Positions 46,962-56,048 of a stretch of 64,000 bases of DNA are shown in pieces. The stretch is from Tsukamurella spumae (GTDB lineage Bacteria; Actinomycetota; Actinomycetes; Mycobacteriales; Mycobacteriaceae): NCBI RefSeq assembly GCF_012396015.1, contig NZ_JAAXOQ010000013.1, positions 49,489 through 113,488 of the forward strand, given 5' to 3'. The notes beneath the pieces were generated by a model, which saw only the letters and a program-made list of their open reading frames with translations, was not told the DNA's origin and ran no database searches. Both the position numbers and the translations under genes were made by a program. Positions within the stretch are counted from its first letter, which is position 1, and each line of letters starts with the position of its first letter.

Positions 46962-47224
46962 TCGCGGGGCTTGTTGACCTCGTCGGCGACGGCGTCCGCG
47001 GCCTCGCGGACACCGTCGAGGTTCTGGCTCGCGATCTTCACGCCCTCCGACGCGGCCGTCGTCGCGATGTTCGCGGCGCTCGCGGCGATCCGGCCCGCGC
47101 CACCCCGCACGTCGCCCTTGAGCACCTGCGCCGCGCCCTCGACGATGTCGCCCGCCTTGTGCACGGAGTTCGTGGCGATCCTCGCCGCGGCGTCGATGTT
47201 GTCCTGGATCCGCTTCGCGACCAT
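46958..47224 (-). CDS. small helical protein of unknown function
   Basis: An 88-residue alanine-rich protein (KRIQDNIDAAARIATNSVHK, GAGRIAASAANIATTAAS) forming long amphipathic helices without signal peptide or cysteine. I do not recognise a family. GAGGCAGC precedes the ATG. It is convergent with the AraC gene and stands 91 bp from the eutC end. Confidence 0.65.
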   Translation of the reverse strand: MVAKRIQDNIDAAARIATNSVHKAGDIVEGAAQVLKGDVRGGAGRIAASAANIATTAASEGVKIASQNLDGVREAADAVADEVNKPRD

Positions 47225-47315
47225 GCTGCCTCCTCGGCGTCGATCCCCTCAGCGTAGACAGCCGCGCCCCGAGGAGCGGGCGATCCGGGAACCCGACGGG
47301 CGGGTGCCGTGCGCC

Positions 47316-48107
47316 TCAGTCCAGGCCCGGCCGCTGCGCGTCGCCGCCCAGCTCGGCGCGGGAGGTGTCCTTGAGATCGACCCCGGAGCGCCCCAGGCGG
47401 CGGGCCCCGACGACCAGGCCCGCGGCGATCCGTGCGGCATCGGCGTAGCCGAGCCCCTCGGGCGGGTGGATGTTGGAGATGCAGTTGCGATGGGCATCGG
47501 TCACGCCCGCTGCGAAGTCCTCCGGATCGGCCCGATGGGTCAGGTAGATCCCCAGGCTGTCGGCCACCGACAGGCCAGGGCGCTCACCGATCAGGACGAG
47601 CAGGGTGCGCACGCCCAGCGCTCGCGCGACATGGTCCCCCAGCGCCACCCGGGCCTGCGTCGCGATGACCGGCGGCGCGACCGTCACATCGGGCGGCAGG
47701 GCGTCGAGGATCGCGCGGGCCAGCGCCACACCGTGATCGGTGAGAGCCTTGGGCGAGAGCCCGTCGGCGAGGAGGATCGCGACGTCGGCGTCGGGCACCG
47801 TCGGGACCGCGGCCAGGTCCGCGGGTACCCGGCCGAGGTCCGGGCGGCGCAGGTATTCGCCGCGGTCGGCGGCGCGGCTGGTCACGACGATCGGGTCGCC
47901 GATCCCGAGCTCGCGGACGCGGGCAGCGAGATCGTCGACGTCGAGCGGCTGGTGCACAGCGTCGCGGGCCGCGGCGTGGGCGGCGGAGAACTCGAGGACG
48001 CGGCGCGTCGGCAGCGCATCGCCGGTGCGGCCCAGGCCGATCCGCGACTGGGTGGTGGCGCGCAGGACGTCCCAGAAGGCACCGTCGGACCGCTCCGGCG
48101 CGCTCAC
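47316..48107 (-). CDS. eutC: ethanolamine ammonia-lyase small subunit
   Basis: A 263-residue EutC, the small subunit of adenosylcobalamin-dependent ethanolamine ammonia-lyase, which makes acetaldehyde and ammonia. Diagnostic stretches are TQSRIGLGRTGDALPTR, VAILLADGLSPKAL, VLIGERPGLSVADSLGIYLT and TDAHRNCISNIHPPEGLGY. It starts at the GTG at 48107, overlapping the eutB stop as GTGA, so the two subunits are translationally coupled at equal amounts. Length is within the family range. Confidence 0.95.
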   Translation of the reverse strand: MSAPERSDGAFWDVLRATTQSRIGLGRTGDALPTRRVLEFSAAHAAARDAVHQPLDVDDLAARVRELGIGDPIVVTSRAADRGEYLRRPDLGRVPADLAAVPTVPDADVAILLADGLSPKALTDHGVALARAILDALPPDVTVAPPVIATQARVALGDHVARALGVRTLLVLIGERPGLSVADSLGIYLTHRADPEDFAAGVTDAHRNCISNIHPPEGLGYADAARIAAGLVVGARRLGRSGVDLKDTSRAELGGDAQRPGLD

Positions 48108-49519
48108 CGCGGGACCCCCGCCGCGAGCTCGCGCAGCGGGGAGGCCTCGACGGCCACGTCGCGGAGGCCGCCGGCCTCGTCGGTCATGCCCTGGCGCGCC
48201 AGCCAGGCGTCGAACTCCGGCGCGGGCCGCAGCCCGAGCGCGCGGCGCGCGTAGAGCGCGTCGTGGAAGGCCAGCGACTGGTAGCCGAGCATGACATCGT
48301 CCGCGCCGGGAACGGTGATGACGAAGGACACGCCCGCGACGCCGAGCAGCGTGAGCAGGTCGTCCATATCGTCCTGATCGGCCTCGGCGTGGTTGGTGTA
48401 GCAGACGTCGACGCCCATCGGCAGGCCGAGAAGCTTGCCGCAGAAGTGATCCTCGAGCCCAGCTCGGGTGATCTGCTTGCCGTCGTAGAGGTACTCGGGC
48501 CCGATGAATCCGACGACGGTGTTCACCAGCAGCGGGTCCAGGTGCCGCGCCACAGCGTACGCCCGCGTCTCGAGGGTCTGCTGGTCGACGGGCGCGCCGT
48601 CGGTGCCGAGGTGGGTGCCGGACGAGAGCGCCGAGCCCTGCCCCGTCTCCAGGTACATGACATTGTTCCCGACGGTGCCGCGCCCCAGTTCGCGCGCAGC
48701 GGCGTTCCCCTCCTCGAGCAGTGCGATGTTCACGCCGAACGCGGAATTCGCCCCCTCGGTACCCGCGATGGACTGGAAGACCAGGTCGACGGGAGCGCCC
48801 TGCTCGATCAGCCCGATGGTCGTCGTGACGTGACTGAGCACGCACGACTGTGTGGGGATGTCGAACCGGGTGCGCACCTCGTCGAGCAGGTGCAGCAGGT
48901 CCGATGTTGCGTGCGGCGAGTCGGTGGCGGGGTTGATCCCGATCACCGCGTCGCCGCAGCCGAGCAGCAGACCGTCGAGAGTGGCGGCGGCGATGCCCCG
49001 CGGATCGTCGGTCGGGTGGTTGGGCTGCAGGCGGGTGGCGAGCGTGCCCGGCAGGCCGACCGTCGTGCGGAACCCGGCCGTGACGCGGACTGCGCGCGCG
49101 ACCGCGATGAGGTCCTGGTTGCGCATCAGCTTGCTCACCGCCGCAACCATTTCCGGCGTGAGAGCGGGGCCGAGGGCGGCGAGCCGGGCACCGGCATCGT
49201 CGGCGACGGCGATCCGCAGGAGGAGATCCCGGAGCTCGCCCACGGTGAGGTGCGCGATCGGCGCGAAGGCCGCCCGGTCGTGCGTGTCGATGATGAGGCG
49301 GGTGACCTCGTCGGACTCGTAGGGCACGACGAGTTCCTCGAGCAGCGCCGTCAGCGGGACATCGGCGAGTGCCCACTTGGCGGCCGCGCGCTCGGCGTCG
49401 GAGGCCGCGGCGCAGCCGGCCAGCTGATCGCCGGAGCGCAGCGGCGTCGCCTTGGCGAGCAGATCGGCCATCGAGGTGAAGGTGAAACTCTCCCCGCGCA
49501 CGGATTGGGTGCGGATCAT
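48104..49519 (-). CDS. eutB: ethanolamine ammonia-lyase large subunit
   Basis: A 471-residue EutB carrying the TIM barrel that holds the substrate and the cobalamin top face. Family landmarks are LRSGDQLAGCAAASDAERAA, GDAVIGINPATDS, VFQSIAGTEGANSAFGVN and YLETGQGSALSSGTHLGTDG. The gene overlaps eutC by 4 nt and the permease stop by 4 nt. There are no microcompartment shell, aldehyde dehydrogenase or reactivase genes, so this is the short actinobacterial pathway and the acetaldehyde must be handled elsewhere. No cobalamin riboswitch is visible upstream. Confidence 0.96.
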   Translation of the reverse strand: MIRTQSVRGESFTFTSMADLLAKATPLRSGDQLAGCAAASDAERAAAKWALADVPLTALLEELVVPYESDEVTRLIIDTHDRAAFAPIAHLTVGELRDLLLRIAVADDAGARLAALGPALTPEMVAAVSKLMRNQDLIAVARAVRVTAGFRTTVGLPGTLATRLQPNHPTDDPRGIAAATLDGLLLGCGDAVIGINPATDSPHATSDLLHLLDEVRTRFDIPTQSCVLSHVTTTIGLIEQGAPVDLVFQSIAGTEGANSAFGVNIALLEEGNAAARELGRGTVGNNVMYLETGQGSALSSGTHLGTDGAPVDQQTLETRAYAVARHLDPLLVNTVVGFIGPEYLYDGKQITRAGLEDHFCGKLLGLPMGVDVCYTNHAEADQDDMDDLLTLLGVAGVSFVITVPGADDVMLGYQSLAFHDALYARRALGLRPAPEFDAWLARQGMTDEAGGLRDVAVEASPLRELAAGVPR

Positions 49520-50961
49520 GTGAGCTCCCGTTCGGCATCGGCGAGGGCCGCGAACTCCTCGTCGGGCGAGTTCGCCACCAGGTGATGTCGACTGTAGACC
49601 CCGAAGTAGACGAGGAAGGCCGCGAACGCCGCGAGGGTCAGGCCGGCCGCCTTTGGGTCGACGAGGAAGGTGGCGACGACCGAGACACAGGCGATGACCA
49701 GGGCGAACGAGGTCGTGATGATGCCGCCGGGTGTGCGGTACGGGCGCGGCATGTCGGGTTCGCGGCGCCGCAGCACGATGTGGCTGATCATCATGAGCAC
49801 GTAGCTCAGGGCCGCGCCGAAGACCGCCATGTTCAGGAGCATCGCGCCCTTGCCTGTGAGCGACAGGGCGAAGCCGATCACGCCCGGGACGATCAGCGCG
49901 AGCACCGGCGCCTTACGGGAGTTGGTGACGGACAGGCTCTTCGGGAGGTAGCCGGCGCGCGAGAGCGCGAAGGTCTGCCGCGAGTAGGCGTACATGATGG
50001 AGAAGAAGCTCGCGACCAGGCCGGCGAGGCCGATGTAGTTGACCACCTTCGACGCGGTACCGCTCCCAAGGGCCTCGACCAGCGGGTTGCCGGACATCGA
50101 CATCGCCTGGGCACCGACGGCGCCCGGAGCGAGGAAGAACACCGTCGCGCCCGTGACGACCAGGATGAGCATCGCCATGATGATGCCGCGCGGCACGTTC
50201 TTCTCGGGCTCGCGCGCCTCCTCGGCGGCCAGTGGCACACCCTCGATCGCGAGGAAGAACCAGATCGCGAAGGGCACCGCCGCCCAGATCCCGAGGTAGC
50301 CGTGCGGGAGCCAGCTGGACGCGCCGACCGCGTCGGTGACGGCGATGTCGGTGAGGTTGTGGACGTCGAACTTCCCGATGGCGAAGACCGCGAAGATCAC
50401 CAGACCCACGAGGGCGATCGCGGTGATGACGAACATCGCCTTGAGCGCCTCACCGGCGCCCGTGAGGTGGATGCCGATGAAGAGCGCGTAGACGAACAGG
50501 TAGACCCACCAACCGTCGGTGATCCCGAACAGTCCGAGCGACTGCACGTACCCGCCGATGAAGGTCGCGATCGCCGCGGGCGCGATGGAGTACTCGATGA
50601 GGATCGCGATGCCGGTGGCGTAGCCGCCCCACGGCCCCATCGCGCGTCGCGCGAAGGTGTAGCCGCCGCCGGCCGCGGGCAGCGCCGAGGACATCTCCGC
50701 CATACCCAGCACCATCGCCAGGTACATGCCGGCGATGATCACCGCGGCGATCGCAAGGCCGCCCCAGCCGCCCTGCGCGAGCCCGTTGTTCCACCCCGCG
50801 TAGTCGCCGGAGATCACGTAGCTCACGCCGAGGCCCGCCAGCAGCACCCATCCCGCCGAGCCTGATCGGAGCGTGCGTTTGGCGAGGTAGGCATCGGATT
50901 CGATGGTCGCGTCCACCCCGTCGTGGTGGAGCGGGTTCGGCGCCGGGCGCTCAGTACTCAT
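49516..50961 (-). CDS. eat: ethanolamine permease
   Basis: A 481-residue APC-superfamily transporter with about twelve transmembrane helices. The ADYAGWNNGLAQGGWGG-like segment GDYAGWNNGLAQGGWGGLAI and EEAREPEKNVPRGIIMAML are typical of the ethanolamine permeases encoded with eutBC in soil actinobacteria. AGGAGG precedes the ATG at 50961. It is the first gene of the operon, and its stop overlaps the eutB start (ATGA). The 184-bp upstream gap must hold the promoter. Confidence 0.93.
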   Translation of the reverse strand: MSTERPAPNPLHHDGVDATIESDAYLAKRTLRSGSAGWVLLAGLGVSYVISGDYAGWNNGLAQGGWGGLAIAAVIIAGMYLAMVLGMAEMSSALPAAGGGYTFARRAMGPWGGYATGIAILIEYSIAPAAIATFIGGYVQSLGLFGITDGWWVYLFVYALFIGIHLTGAGEALKAMFVITAIALVGLVIFAVFAIGKFDVHNLTDIAVTDAVGASSWLPHGYLGIWAAVPFAIWFFLAIEGVPLAAEEAREPEKNVPRGIIMAMLILVVTGATVFFLAPGAVGAQAMSMSGNPLVEALGSGTASKVVNYIGLAGLVASFFSIMYAYSRQTFALSRAGYLPKSLSVTNSRKAPVLALIVPGVIGFALSLTGKGAMLLNMAVFGAALSYVLMMISHIVLRRREPDMPRPYRTPGGIITTSFALVIACVSVVATFLVDPKAAGLTLAAFAAFLVYFGVYSRHHLVANSPDEEFAALADAERELT

Positions 50962-51145
50962 GTGGCCTCCTGATCACCGTCGATCCTGTTCCCGGAGTGT
51001 TTCCGGGCGGTGTCGGCGTGTTTCACCGATAGGTCGCATCGGTGTGATCTAGGACACTACGAGTCAAGCGTTGCAGCGGGGTTGCAGCGCAACTGACGGG
51101 GCGAGCAGGACGAGTAGGCGTTAGGGTTCCCGAGGGGGTGGAAGC

Positions 51146-52519
51146 ATGCAGTGGTGTACCGACGCGGCGTACCGCGATGACCTTTTCCGGCGGCGCTACG
51201 AGTCACACGTTGCACCCGTGAACCATCTGGTCGAACGGTTGCGAGAAGAACATGCGGGCATGTTCGTCCCGTACGTCGCCCCGACATACGGCGGGACGAA
51301 CGCGCGCCTACTGGCGCTGCTGCAGGATCCCGGGCCGAGGACCGATGCTGCAAACCGCGACGGATCGGGCATGCTGTGCATCGAGAACGCCGATCCCACT
51401 GCCACGCGGTACAAGTCGCTCCTCGCGACCTCCGGGATCGACGTGAGTGACATCCAGGCGTGGAACGCCTTCGCCTGGCGCCCCACCACCCAAGACCGCG
51501 GTGGTCGCCGCGTCCTTGCTCCGTCGGAGGTCGACCTTCGTGACTCGACGGATGCGCTTGCGCGCCTCGTCCGATTGCTGCCCCGTCTCCGCGTTGCGCT
51601 CCTGCATGGCCGCCACGCACGCGACGCCTGGCTCCGGCTGGGTACGGCGCACCCCGATCTTGTGGTAGGAATCGAGGCAATCGCGTCGTGGCACCCACTC
51701 GTCGACCATCCGGCGTACCGCACGAAGAACGATGCAGCGAAGTACACCCGGGAACTGACCAACTCGTTCGCGTCGGCGGCCGATCACCTGCGACGACCGG
51801 ACCAGGCCTATCCGACCACTCCCGAGGAAGAAGTTCGCGCGACGGAGTCGCAACACCAAGCCGACCGTCCGACTTGGCGCTCAACGCTCAACGAGCTCCG
51901 AGCGCGATTCGTCGCACTCCGCGCACAGGAATCACCCGAACACCCCGAAGCGGCGACGCACGAGGCATCAAGACCAAGTACCCCAGAGGAAGCGGAGCCG
52001 ACTGCGCCGGCCGCGCAGACCGAGGATCAGGCCGAGTTCGATCGCGAGCTCGATCAGTATGCTCTGACCGAAGCGAACCTATTGGCCCAGCGCCTGAGCC
52101 TTCGCGCGGATCTGAACGAATGCCGCGATAGCAAAGACCGCAGGGAGGACTACCAGCGTCTGGCCGAGAGCGAGCGCTCAGTAACTCTGCGACTCGCCGA
52201 CCTCGAGCGCGCCCGCCGGACGTATCTGGCCAAGCGGGATGAGGTCGTCGCGTGGGCGCGATTGCGCGGCGTTTCCACCGATAGCCGCGCCTTCCGGGGT
52301 TCGATCGTCACTATCCGCTACGCCGACGGCGGGACCGAAACCTGCGTCCTCACCGAACGGGACACCGACACGATCTACGACACCGTCTCGCCGAGTTCGA
52401 CGCTCGGCGAGCGCTTGAAACTGGCACAGGTCGATGACACGATCGAATTGCCGAACGGCGAGGCGATCACCGTGACGGACATCCGACCCGGCTTCAGAGT
52501 CTCCCCACCCGTTCGTTGA
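51146..52519 (+). CDS. uracil-DNA-glycosylase-like domain fused to Gre-factor-like C-terminus
   Basis: A 457-residue protein of unusual architecture. Residues about 35-205 look like a uracil-DNA-glycosylase-superfamily domain: LLQDPGP at 58-64, WNAFAWRP at 106-113, VALLHGRHARDAW at 150-162 and SWHP at 181-184. A proline/glutamate-rich linker (about 220-295) leads to a charged coiled coil (about 295-372; LRLADLERARRTYLAKRDEV). The C-terminus (about 383-447) resembles the GreA/GreB FKBP-like domain: FRGSIVTIRYADGG, then DTVSPSSTLGERL and DDTIELPNGEAITVTDI. Coupling of base-excision chemistry to RNA polymerase is a possible reading, not proven. Its 3' end overlaps the convergent TetR gene by 26 bp. 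Confidence 0.75.
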   Translation: MQWCTDAAYRDDLFRRRYESHVAPVNHLVERLREEHAGMFVPYVAPTYGGTNARLLALLQDPGPRTDAANRDGSGMLCIENADPTATRYKSLLATSGIDVSDIQAWNAFAWRPTTQDRGGRRVLAPSEVDLRDSTDALARLVRLLPRLRVALLHGRHARDAWLRLGTAHPDLVVGIEAIASWHPLVDHPAYRTKNDAAKYTRELTNSFASAADHLRRPDQAYPTTPEEEVRATESQHQADRPTWRSTLNELRARFVALRAQESPEHPEAATHEASRPSTPEEAEPTAPAAQTEDQAEFDRELDQYALTEANLLAQRLSLRADLNECRDSKDRREDYQRLAESERSVTLRLADLERARRTYLAKRDEVVAWARLRGVSTDSRAFRGSIVTIRYADGGTETCVLTERDTDTIYDTVSPSSTLGERLKLAQVDDTIELPNGEAITVTDIRPGFRVSPPVR

Positions 52520-53108
52520 CATGGAAGCGCCCTAAGGCCGGCGCCAACCAGCGCGTCAGGTAGCTGCGCAGTTCCTGCTGCGAACGGGGCGGGTCGCCCG
52601 GGGAGATGAAGAAGGACTGCATGATCCGCAGTTGGAACTCGACGAGCTCGCGCAACCGCGTCTCGTCGTAGCCGTGGGCGGGCCAGTCCACATCGAAGCG
52701 CTGGATCATCGTCATCCCGAAGGCCATCGCCTGGCCGGAGGCGATGGCCTCGGTGTGCGAGTGCTCCCCCGCGAGCATCAGGCGCAGATGCGGGGCGCGA
52801 GGCACCTGATCGAGGGTGAAGACGATACCCTCGACCACGGCCTCGGCGGGATCACCGATGCCGCGCACGTGCGCGGCGAGGCGGTCGAGGAACGCGCCCA
52901 CCGACTGCACGGCGGCGGCCTGCAGCAGCGCGTCGACCGTCGGGAAGTAGCGGTAGACGGTCTGCCGGATCACCCCGAGCGCATCCGCCACCTCGGCTAT
53001 CGACGTGGTACCGCGCGCGCCGATCAGGTCCACGGCGGCGGCCACGATGCGCGAGGACGCCTCGCCGTCGCTCGTCGGCGGCGAGCCACCCCATCCCCTG
53101 CGTGCCAT
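52494..53108 (-). CDS. TetR family transcriptional regulator
   Basis: A 204-residue TetR repressor with HTH RIVAAAVDLIGARGTTSIAE and VADALGVIRQTVYRYFPTVD, and a divergent ligand domain. It is divergent from the PF10118-type gene over 65 bp that contain the palindrome AGAACATGTTCT. The pair with a PF10118 protein and membrane protein recalls lipid- or hydrophobic-compound-responsive loci of mycolata. Its 3' end overlaps the UDG-Gre gene on the other strand. Confidence 0.88.
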   Translation of the reverse strand: MARRGWGGSPPTSDGEASSRIVAAAVDLIGARGTTSIAEVADALGVIRQTVYRYFPTVDALLQAAAVQSVGAFLDRLAAHVRGIGDPAEAVVEGIVFTLDQVPRAPHLRLMLAGEHSHTEAIASGQAMAFGMTMIQRFDVDWPAHGYDETRLRELVEFQLRIMQSFFISPGDPPRSQQELRSYLTRWLAPALGRFHVNERVGRL

Positions 53109-53144
53109 CGCCCCAGGCTACAGCTTCACGCGATCTCACCATAC

Positions 53145-53156
53145 AGAACATGTTCT
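53145..53156. promoter_or_regulatory. palindromic operator of TetR/PF10118 locus
   Basis: AGAACATGTTCT is a perfect 12-bp palindrome, flanked by CCATAC and GTATGG arms. It is centred between the divergent TetR and PF10118-type genes and is the likely repressor site for both. Confidence 0.6.
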
Positions 53157-53173
53157 ATGTGTATGGTCACCTC

Positions 53174-54097
53174 ATGACGGACCTGCACCCCCGCAAGATG
53201 GACTTCCATTTCGACGAGGCGCCCGTGCCCTTCCTGTGGAACCCCGACAACCCCGCCTTCTCGTCGATGATGAACGCGGTCAGCTTCCTCGCCGTCGGCT
53301 TCGAGAAGATGATCGTCAAGCTGATCCTGCAGTTGCGCAAGGAGTTCGCCGACCCGGAGGTCGCCGCCGAGGCGAACGCCTTCATGCAGCAGGAGGGGCA
53401 CCACTCCACCGCGCACCGTCGGCACGTCCAGGCGCTGATCGCGCAGTACCCGGGACTGGAGAACACTCTCGACGCGGTGATCGGCGAGTTCGACCTCCTC
53501 ACCGAGGCCACCTCCACCGACTACAGGCTGGCCTACACGGCCGACCTCGAGGCCACATTCACGCCCGTCTTCAAGCTCATGCTCGACAACGAGGAGGCGC
53601 TGTTCCGCCCCGGCGACGACCGGGTGGCGTCGATGTTCCTGTGGCACTTCGTCGAGGAGGTGGAGCACCGCAGCTCGGCGCTCATCATCTACAACGCGAT
53701 CGTGGGCAGCGAGGTCTACCGGATGCGGATGGCACCGTCGATCTTCGCGCACGTGCTCAAGGTGATCCGGATCGCCTGCGCCGGCTTCAACCAGCACGTG
53801 CCGCTCAAAGACCGGAAGGTCGACGCGCTGTCGATGTTCGGCCGGTACCGGCTCAAGCAGAAGGTGCTCGTGGCCGTCGCGCCGCACCTGACGAAGGGCG
53901 CCATGCCGCGGGCCTTCGACGTGCTCCCCAAGGCCGAGCAGGCCGTCGCGATGAAGGGCATCATCCGCAGCCAGATGCCGCTGCACGATCCGGCGCACGA
54001 GAACCTGCCCGTCCTGGCCGGTGAGTGGCTGCGCCGCTACGACAGCGGCGTCGACTGCACCCGCTGGTACACCTCGGACGCGGCGATCGGGGCCTGA
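53174..54097 (+). CDS. PF10118-type predicted metal-dependent hydrolase
   Basis: A 307-residue protein of the predicted metal-dependent hydrolase family (PF10118). The ferritin-like helical core is visible with the ligand sets FMQQEGHHSTAHRRH (about 74-88) and WHFVEEVEHRSSALIIYNAI (about 157-176), whose E/H pattern suggests a di-iron site. Substrate unknown; diiron chemistry is an inference from the spacing. The ATG at 53174 is chosen because the longer frame would include the operator. The membrane protein gene starts 3 bp after its stop. Confidence 0.85.
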   Translation: MTDLHPRKMDFHFDEAPVPFLWNPDNPAFSSMMNAVSFLAVGFEKMIVKLILQLRKEFADPEVAAEANAFMQQEGHHSTAHRRHVQALIAQYPGLENTLDAVIGEFDLLTEATSTDYRLAYTADLEATFTPVFKLMLDNEEALFRPGDDRVASMFLWHFVEEVEHRSSALIIYNAIVGSEVYRMRMAPSIFAHVLKVIRIACAGFNQHVPLKDRKVDALSMFGRYRLKQKVLVAVAPHLTKGAMPRAFDVLPKAEQAVAMKGIIRSQMPLHDPAHENLPVLAGEWLRRYDSGVDCTRWYTSDAAIGA

Positions 54098-54100
54098 CCC

Positions 54101-55237
54101 ATGGACCTGTGCACCCCCACCTTCGACGCGCTCGCGCGCCGAATGGGCTTCACCTGCGACGACACCGGTGGACTGTTCTCCGTGCGCAGTCCGTTCCACC
54201 TCGAGAACTGGACGCTGCCCGTGCTGGAGCTGACGATCATCGTCGGCTCGGTCCTGATGCTGGTGCACGCCGTCCGACGGTGGCGGCGCGGCGATGCGAC
54301 GAACCTCGCGGTCTGGTTCGGCGCCACCGCCTACCTGTTCGTCATCGAACCTCCGCTGTACTTCCCCGGCGCGTTCGGCCTCGAGGGGCACGTGGACACG
54401 ATGTTCGCGCACAACCTGTTCACCGTCGAGTTCCTCTGGGGCCGCTTGCCGCTCTACATCGTGGCGATCTATCCGTTGATGGCCACGATGTCCTTCGAGA
54501 TCGTCCGCATGCTGGGCGTCTTCCGACGGTGCGGCACGTTCCTGGGTGCGTGCACCGTCGGGCTGGTGCACGGCGCGTTCTACGAGATCTTCGACCACCT
54601 CGGGCCGCAGCTGCGCTGGTGGGAATGGGCGCCGGACAATCCGATCAACCTGCCCTTCTTCGCCTCCGTTCCGATGGGGTCCGTCGTGGTGTTCGCGGCG
54701 CTCTGGCCCATGTCGCTGGCGCTGTGCGTGCAGTTCCTGGTCGGACGGCACGTCGACGCGGGCGTCCGGTTCAGCGGGCCGCAGCTGGTGGGGCGCACCG
54801 TCGTCATCGGACTCGCGGCATCGGTGGGCACGTTCGTCCTGCCCCTGCCCGCCACGATCATCGGCCTGGCCGGCGACACGGTGCGGGGCACCGTCTACGC
54901 CCTGGAACTGGCCCTGATGGCCGGGGCCGCCGTCTACGCGGTCCGACGGTGCCTGTCCCCCGGGCCCGGCGCACCGTCGTTCCCGGTCCACCGCAACCGC
55001 CTGGTCCAGGTGTACGCCACGCTCTATCTCGTGGTGTTCGCGGGACTGTGGCTCGCGGCGCTGCCCGACTTCCTCGACGCGCGGCACGGAGTGACGGCGA
55101 CCGGCGACCCCGTCGGGAACCTGCCCTTCACGGTGCTCTGTTTCGCGATCGGAGTCGCGGCGCTCGCCTTGACCTTCGTCGTCGGCGATCAGGAACCGGT
55201 TGCGCCCGAGCCGATCGGGAGCACCATGGAGGTGTGA
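54101..55237 (+). CDS. multipass membrane protein
   Basis: A 378-residue integral membrane protein with about nine to ten predicted helices (VLELTIIVGSVLMLVHAV, PLYIVAIYPLMATMSF, VVVFAALWPMSLALCVQFLV). A loop with EPPLYFPGAFGLEGHVDTMF and another with HGAFYEIFDHLGPQLRWWEW carry conserved-looking charged and aromatic residues. I do not recognise the family. It is the second gene of the TetR-controlled operon and probably works with the PF10118 protein. The MgtC start overlaps its stop (GTGA). Confidence 0.75.
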   Translation: MDLCTPTFDALARRMGFTCDDTGGLFSVRSPFHLENWTLPVLELTIIVGSVLMLVHAVRRWRRGDATNLAVWFGATAYLFVIEPPLYFPGAFGLEGHVDTMFAHNLFTVEFLWGRLPLYIVAIYPLMATMSFEIVRMLGVFRRCGTFLGACTVGLVHGAFYEIFDHLGPQLRWWEWAPDNPINLPFFASVPMGSVVVFAALWPMSLALCVQFLVGRHVDAGVRFSGPQLVGRTVVIGLAASVGTFVLPLPATIIGLAGDTVRGTVYALELALMAGAAVYAVRRCLSPGPGAPSFPVHRNRLVQVYATLYLVVFAGLWLAALPDFLDARHGVTATGDPVGNLPFTVLCFAIGVAALALTFVVGDQEPVAPEPIGSTMEV

Positions 55238-55957
55238 GCACGCTCGCCGCAACGTGGATCGGCGCCGGTCAGGGCTGGCGCCAGATCGAGCAGCTCGTGC
55301 TCGCGTTCGGGCTCTCCACCGTCGTCGGACTCGAGCGCGAGTTCCGCGGCAAAAGCGCGGGGCTGCGGACACAGGCGATCGTCGGCACCACGTCCGCCCT
55401 GATCCTGCTCGTCAGCAAATACGGTTTCAGCAACGTCCTGGCGCCCGGCGCAGTGGTGCTCGACCCGTCGCGCGTCGCAGCGCAGATCGTGTCGGGCATC
55501 GGCTTCCTCGGCGCGGGACTGATCATCACGCGTCGCGGCGCGATCCAGGGCCTGACCACCGCCGCGGCCGTCTGGGAGACCGCCGCGATCGGGATGGCGG
55601 CCGGGGCGGGGCTGGAGGTCCTCGCCGTCTCGGTCACGGTGCTGCACTTCGTGGCGGTCCTCGGATTCACTCCGCTCGGGCGGATGGTCGCGGCGCGGGG
55701 AACCGCCGAGCGCGGCTTCACACTCACCTACCGCGACGGCGCCGGGGTACTGCGGGACGTACTCGCCGCATGCACCCGGCGGGGGGTGGACTGTGGCGTC
55801 ACTCACAGTCGTGGACGGCCCCTCGGGCGAGGCGATCACCCGACCGGAGGTCACCGTTGCATTATCGCTGGTCGGACGCGGTGTCACGGAGGCCGGGGCC
55901 GCCCTCGGCGCCGTCGACGGCGTGCTGCGGATCGACCGCGGCGCGGACGAGGACTGA
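55234..55957 (+). pseudogene. mgtC/sapB-like membrane protein, frameshifted
   Basis: The N-terminal MgtC/SapB membrane domain is intact for ~175 residues (STVVGLEREFRGKSAGLRTQ, GIGFLGAGLIITRRGAIQGL, TTAAAVWETAAIGMAAG). After the G-run at 55781-55786 the frame becomes an arginine-rich nonsense tail reaching 56016. Reading one base fewer in that G6 run restores a plausible ACT-like C-terminal domain (GWTVASLTVVDGPSGEAITR then PEVTVALSLVGRGVTEAGAA) ending in a TGA at 55955-55957. It is thus a 1-nt insertion: genuine pseudogene, phase-variable homopolymer or sequence error. MgtC is linked to growth in low magnesium and virulence. Confidence 0.8.
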
Positions 55958-55961
55958 AGGT

Positions 55962-55975
55962 GAACCGAACGGTTC
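55962..55975. promoter_or_regulatory. inverted repeat upstream of kasA
   Basis: GAACCG-AA-CGGTTC, a perfect 6-2-6 repeat lying 73 bp upstream of kasA and just behind the restored MgtC stop. It may be an operator for the kasA promoter. No regulator gene is adjacent. Confidence 0.4.
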
Positions 55976-56048
55976 GTGACGATCCCACAAGAGTCGGCTG
56001 TGAACTTCTCACCTGACAACAGGCGAATGGCCGATCCGATCCTGTTTC

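Noticed and set aside
51024..51044. CACCGA / TCGGTG inverted repeat upstream of the ethanolamine permease
   Set aside because: Short and with no regulator gene adjacent; not distinguishable from background in a GC-rich gap.
50962..51145. Possible cobalamin riboswitch ahead of the eut operon
   Set aside because: The 184-bp gap lacks the conserved B12-box and the expected helices; none could be recognised.
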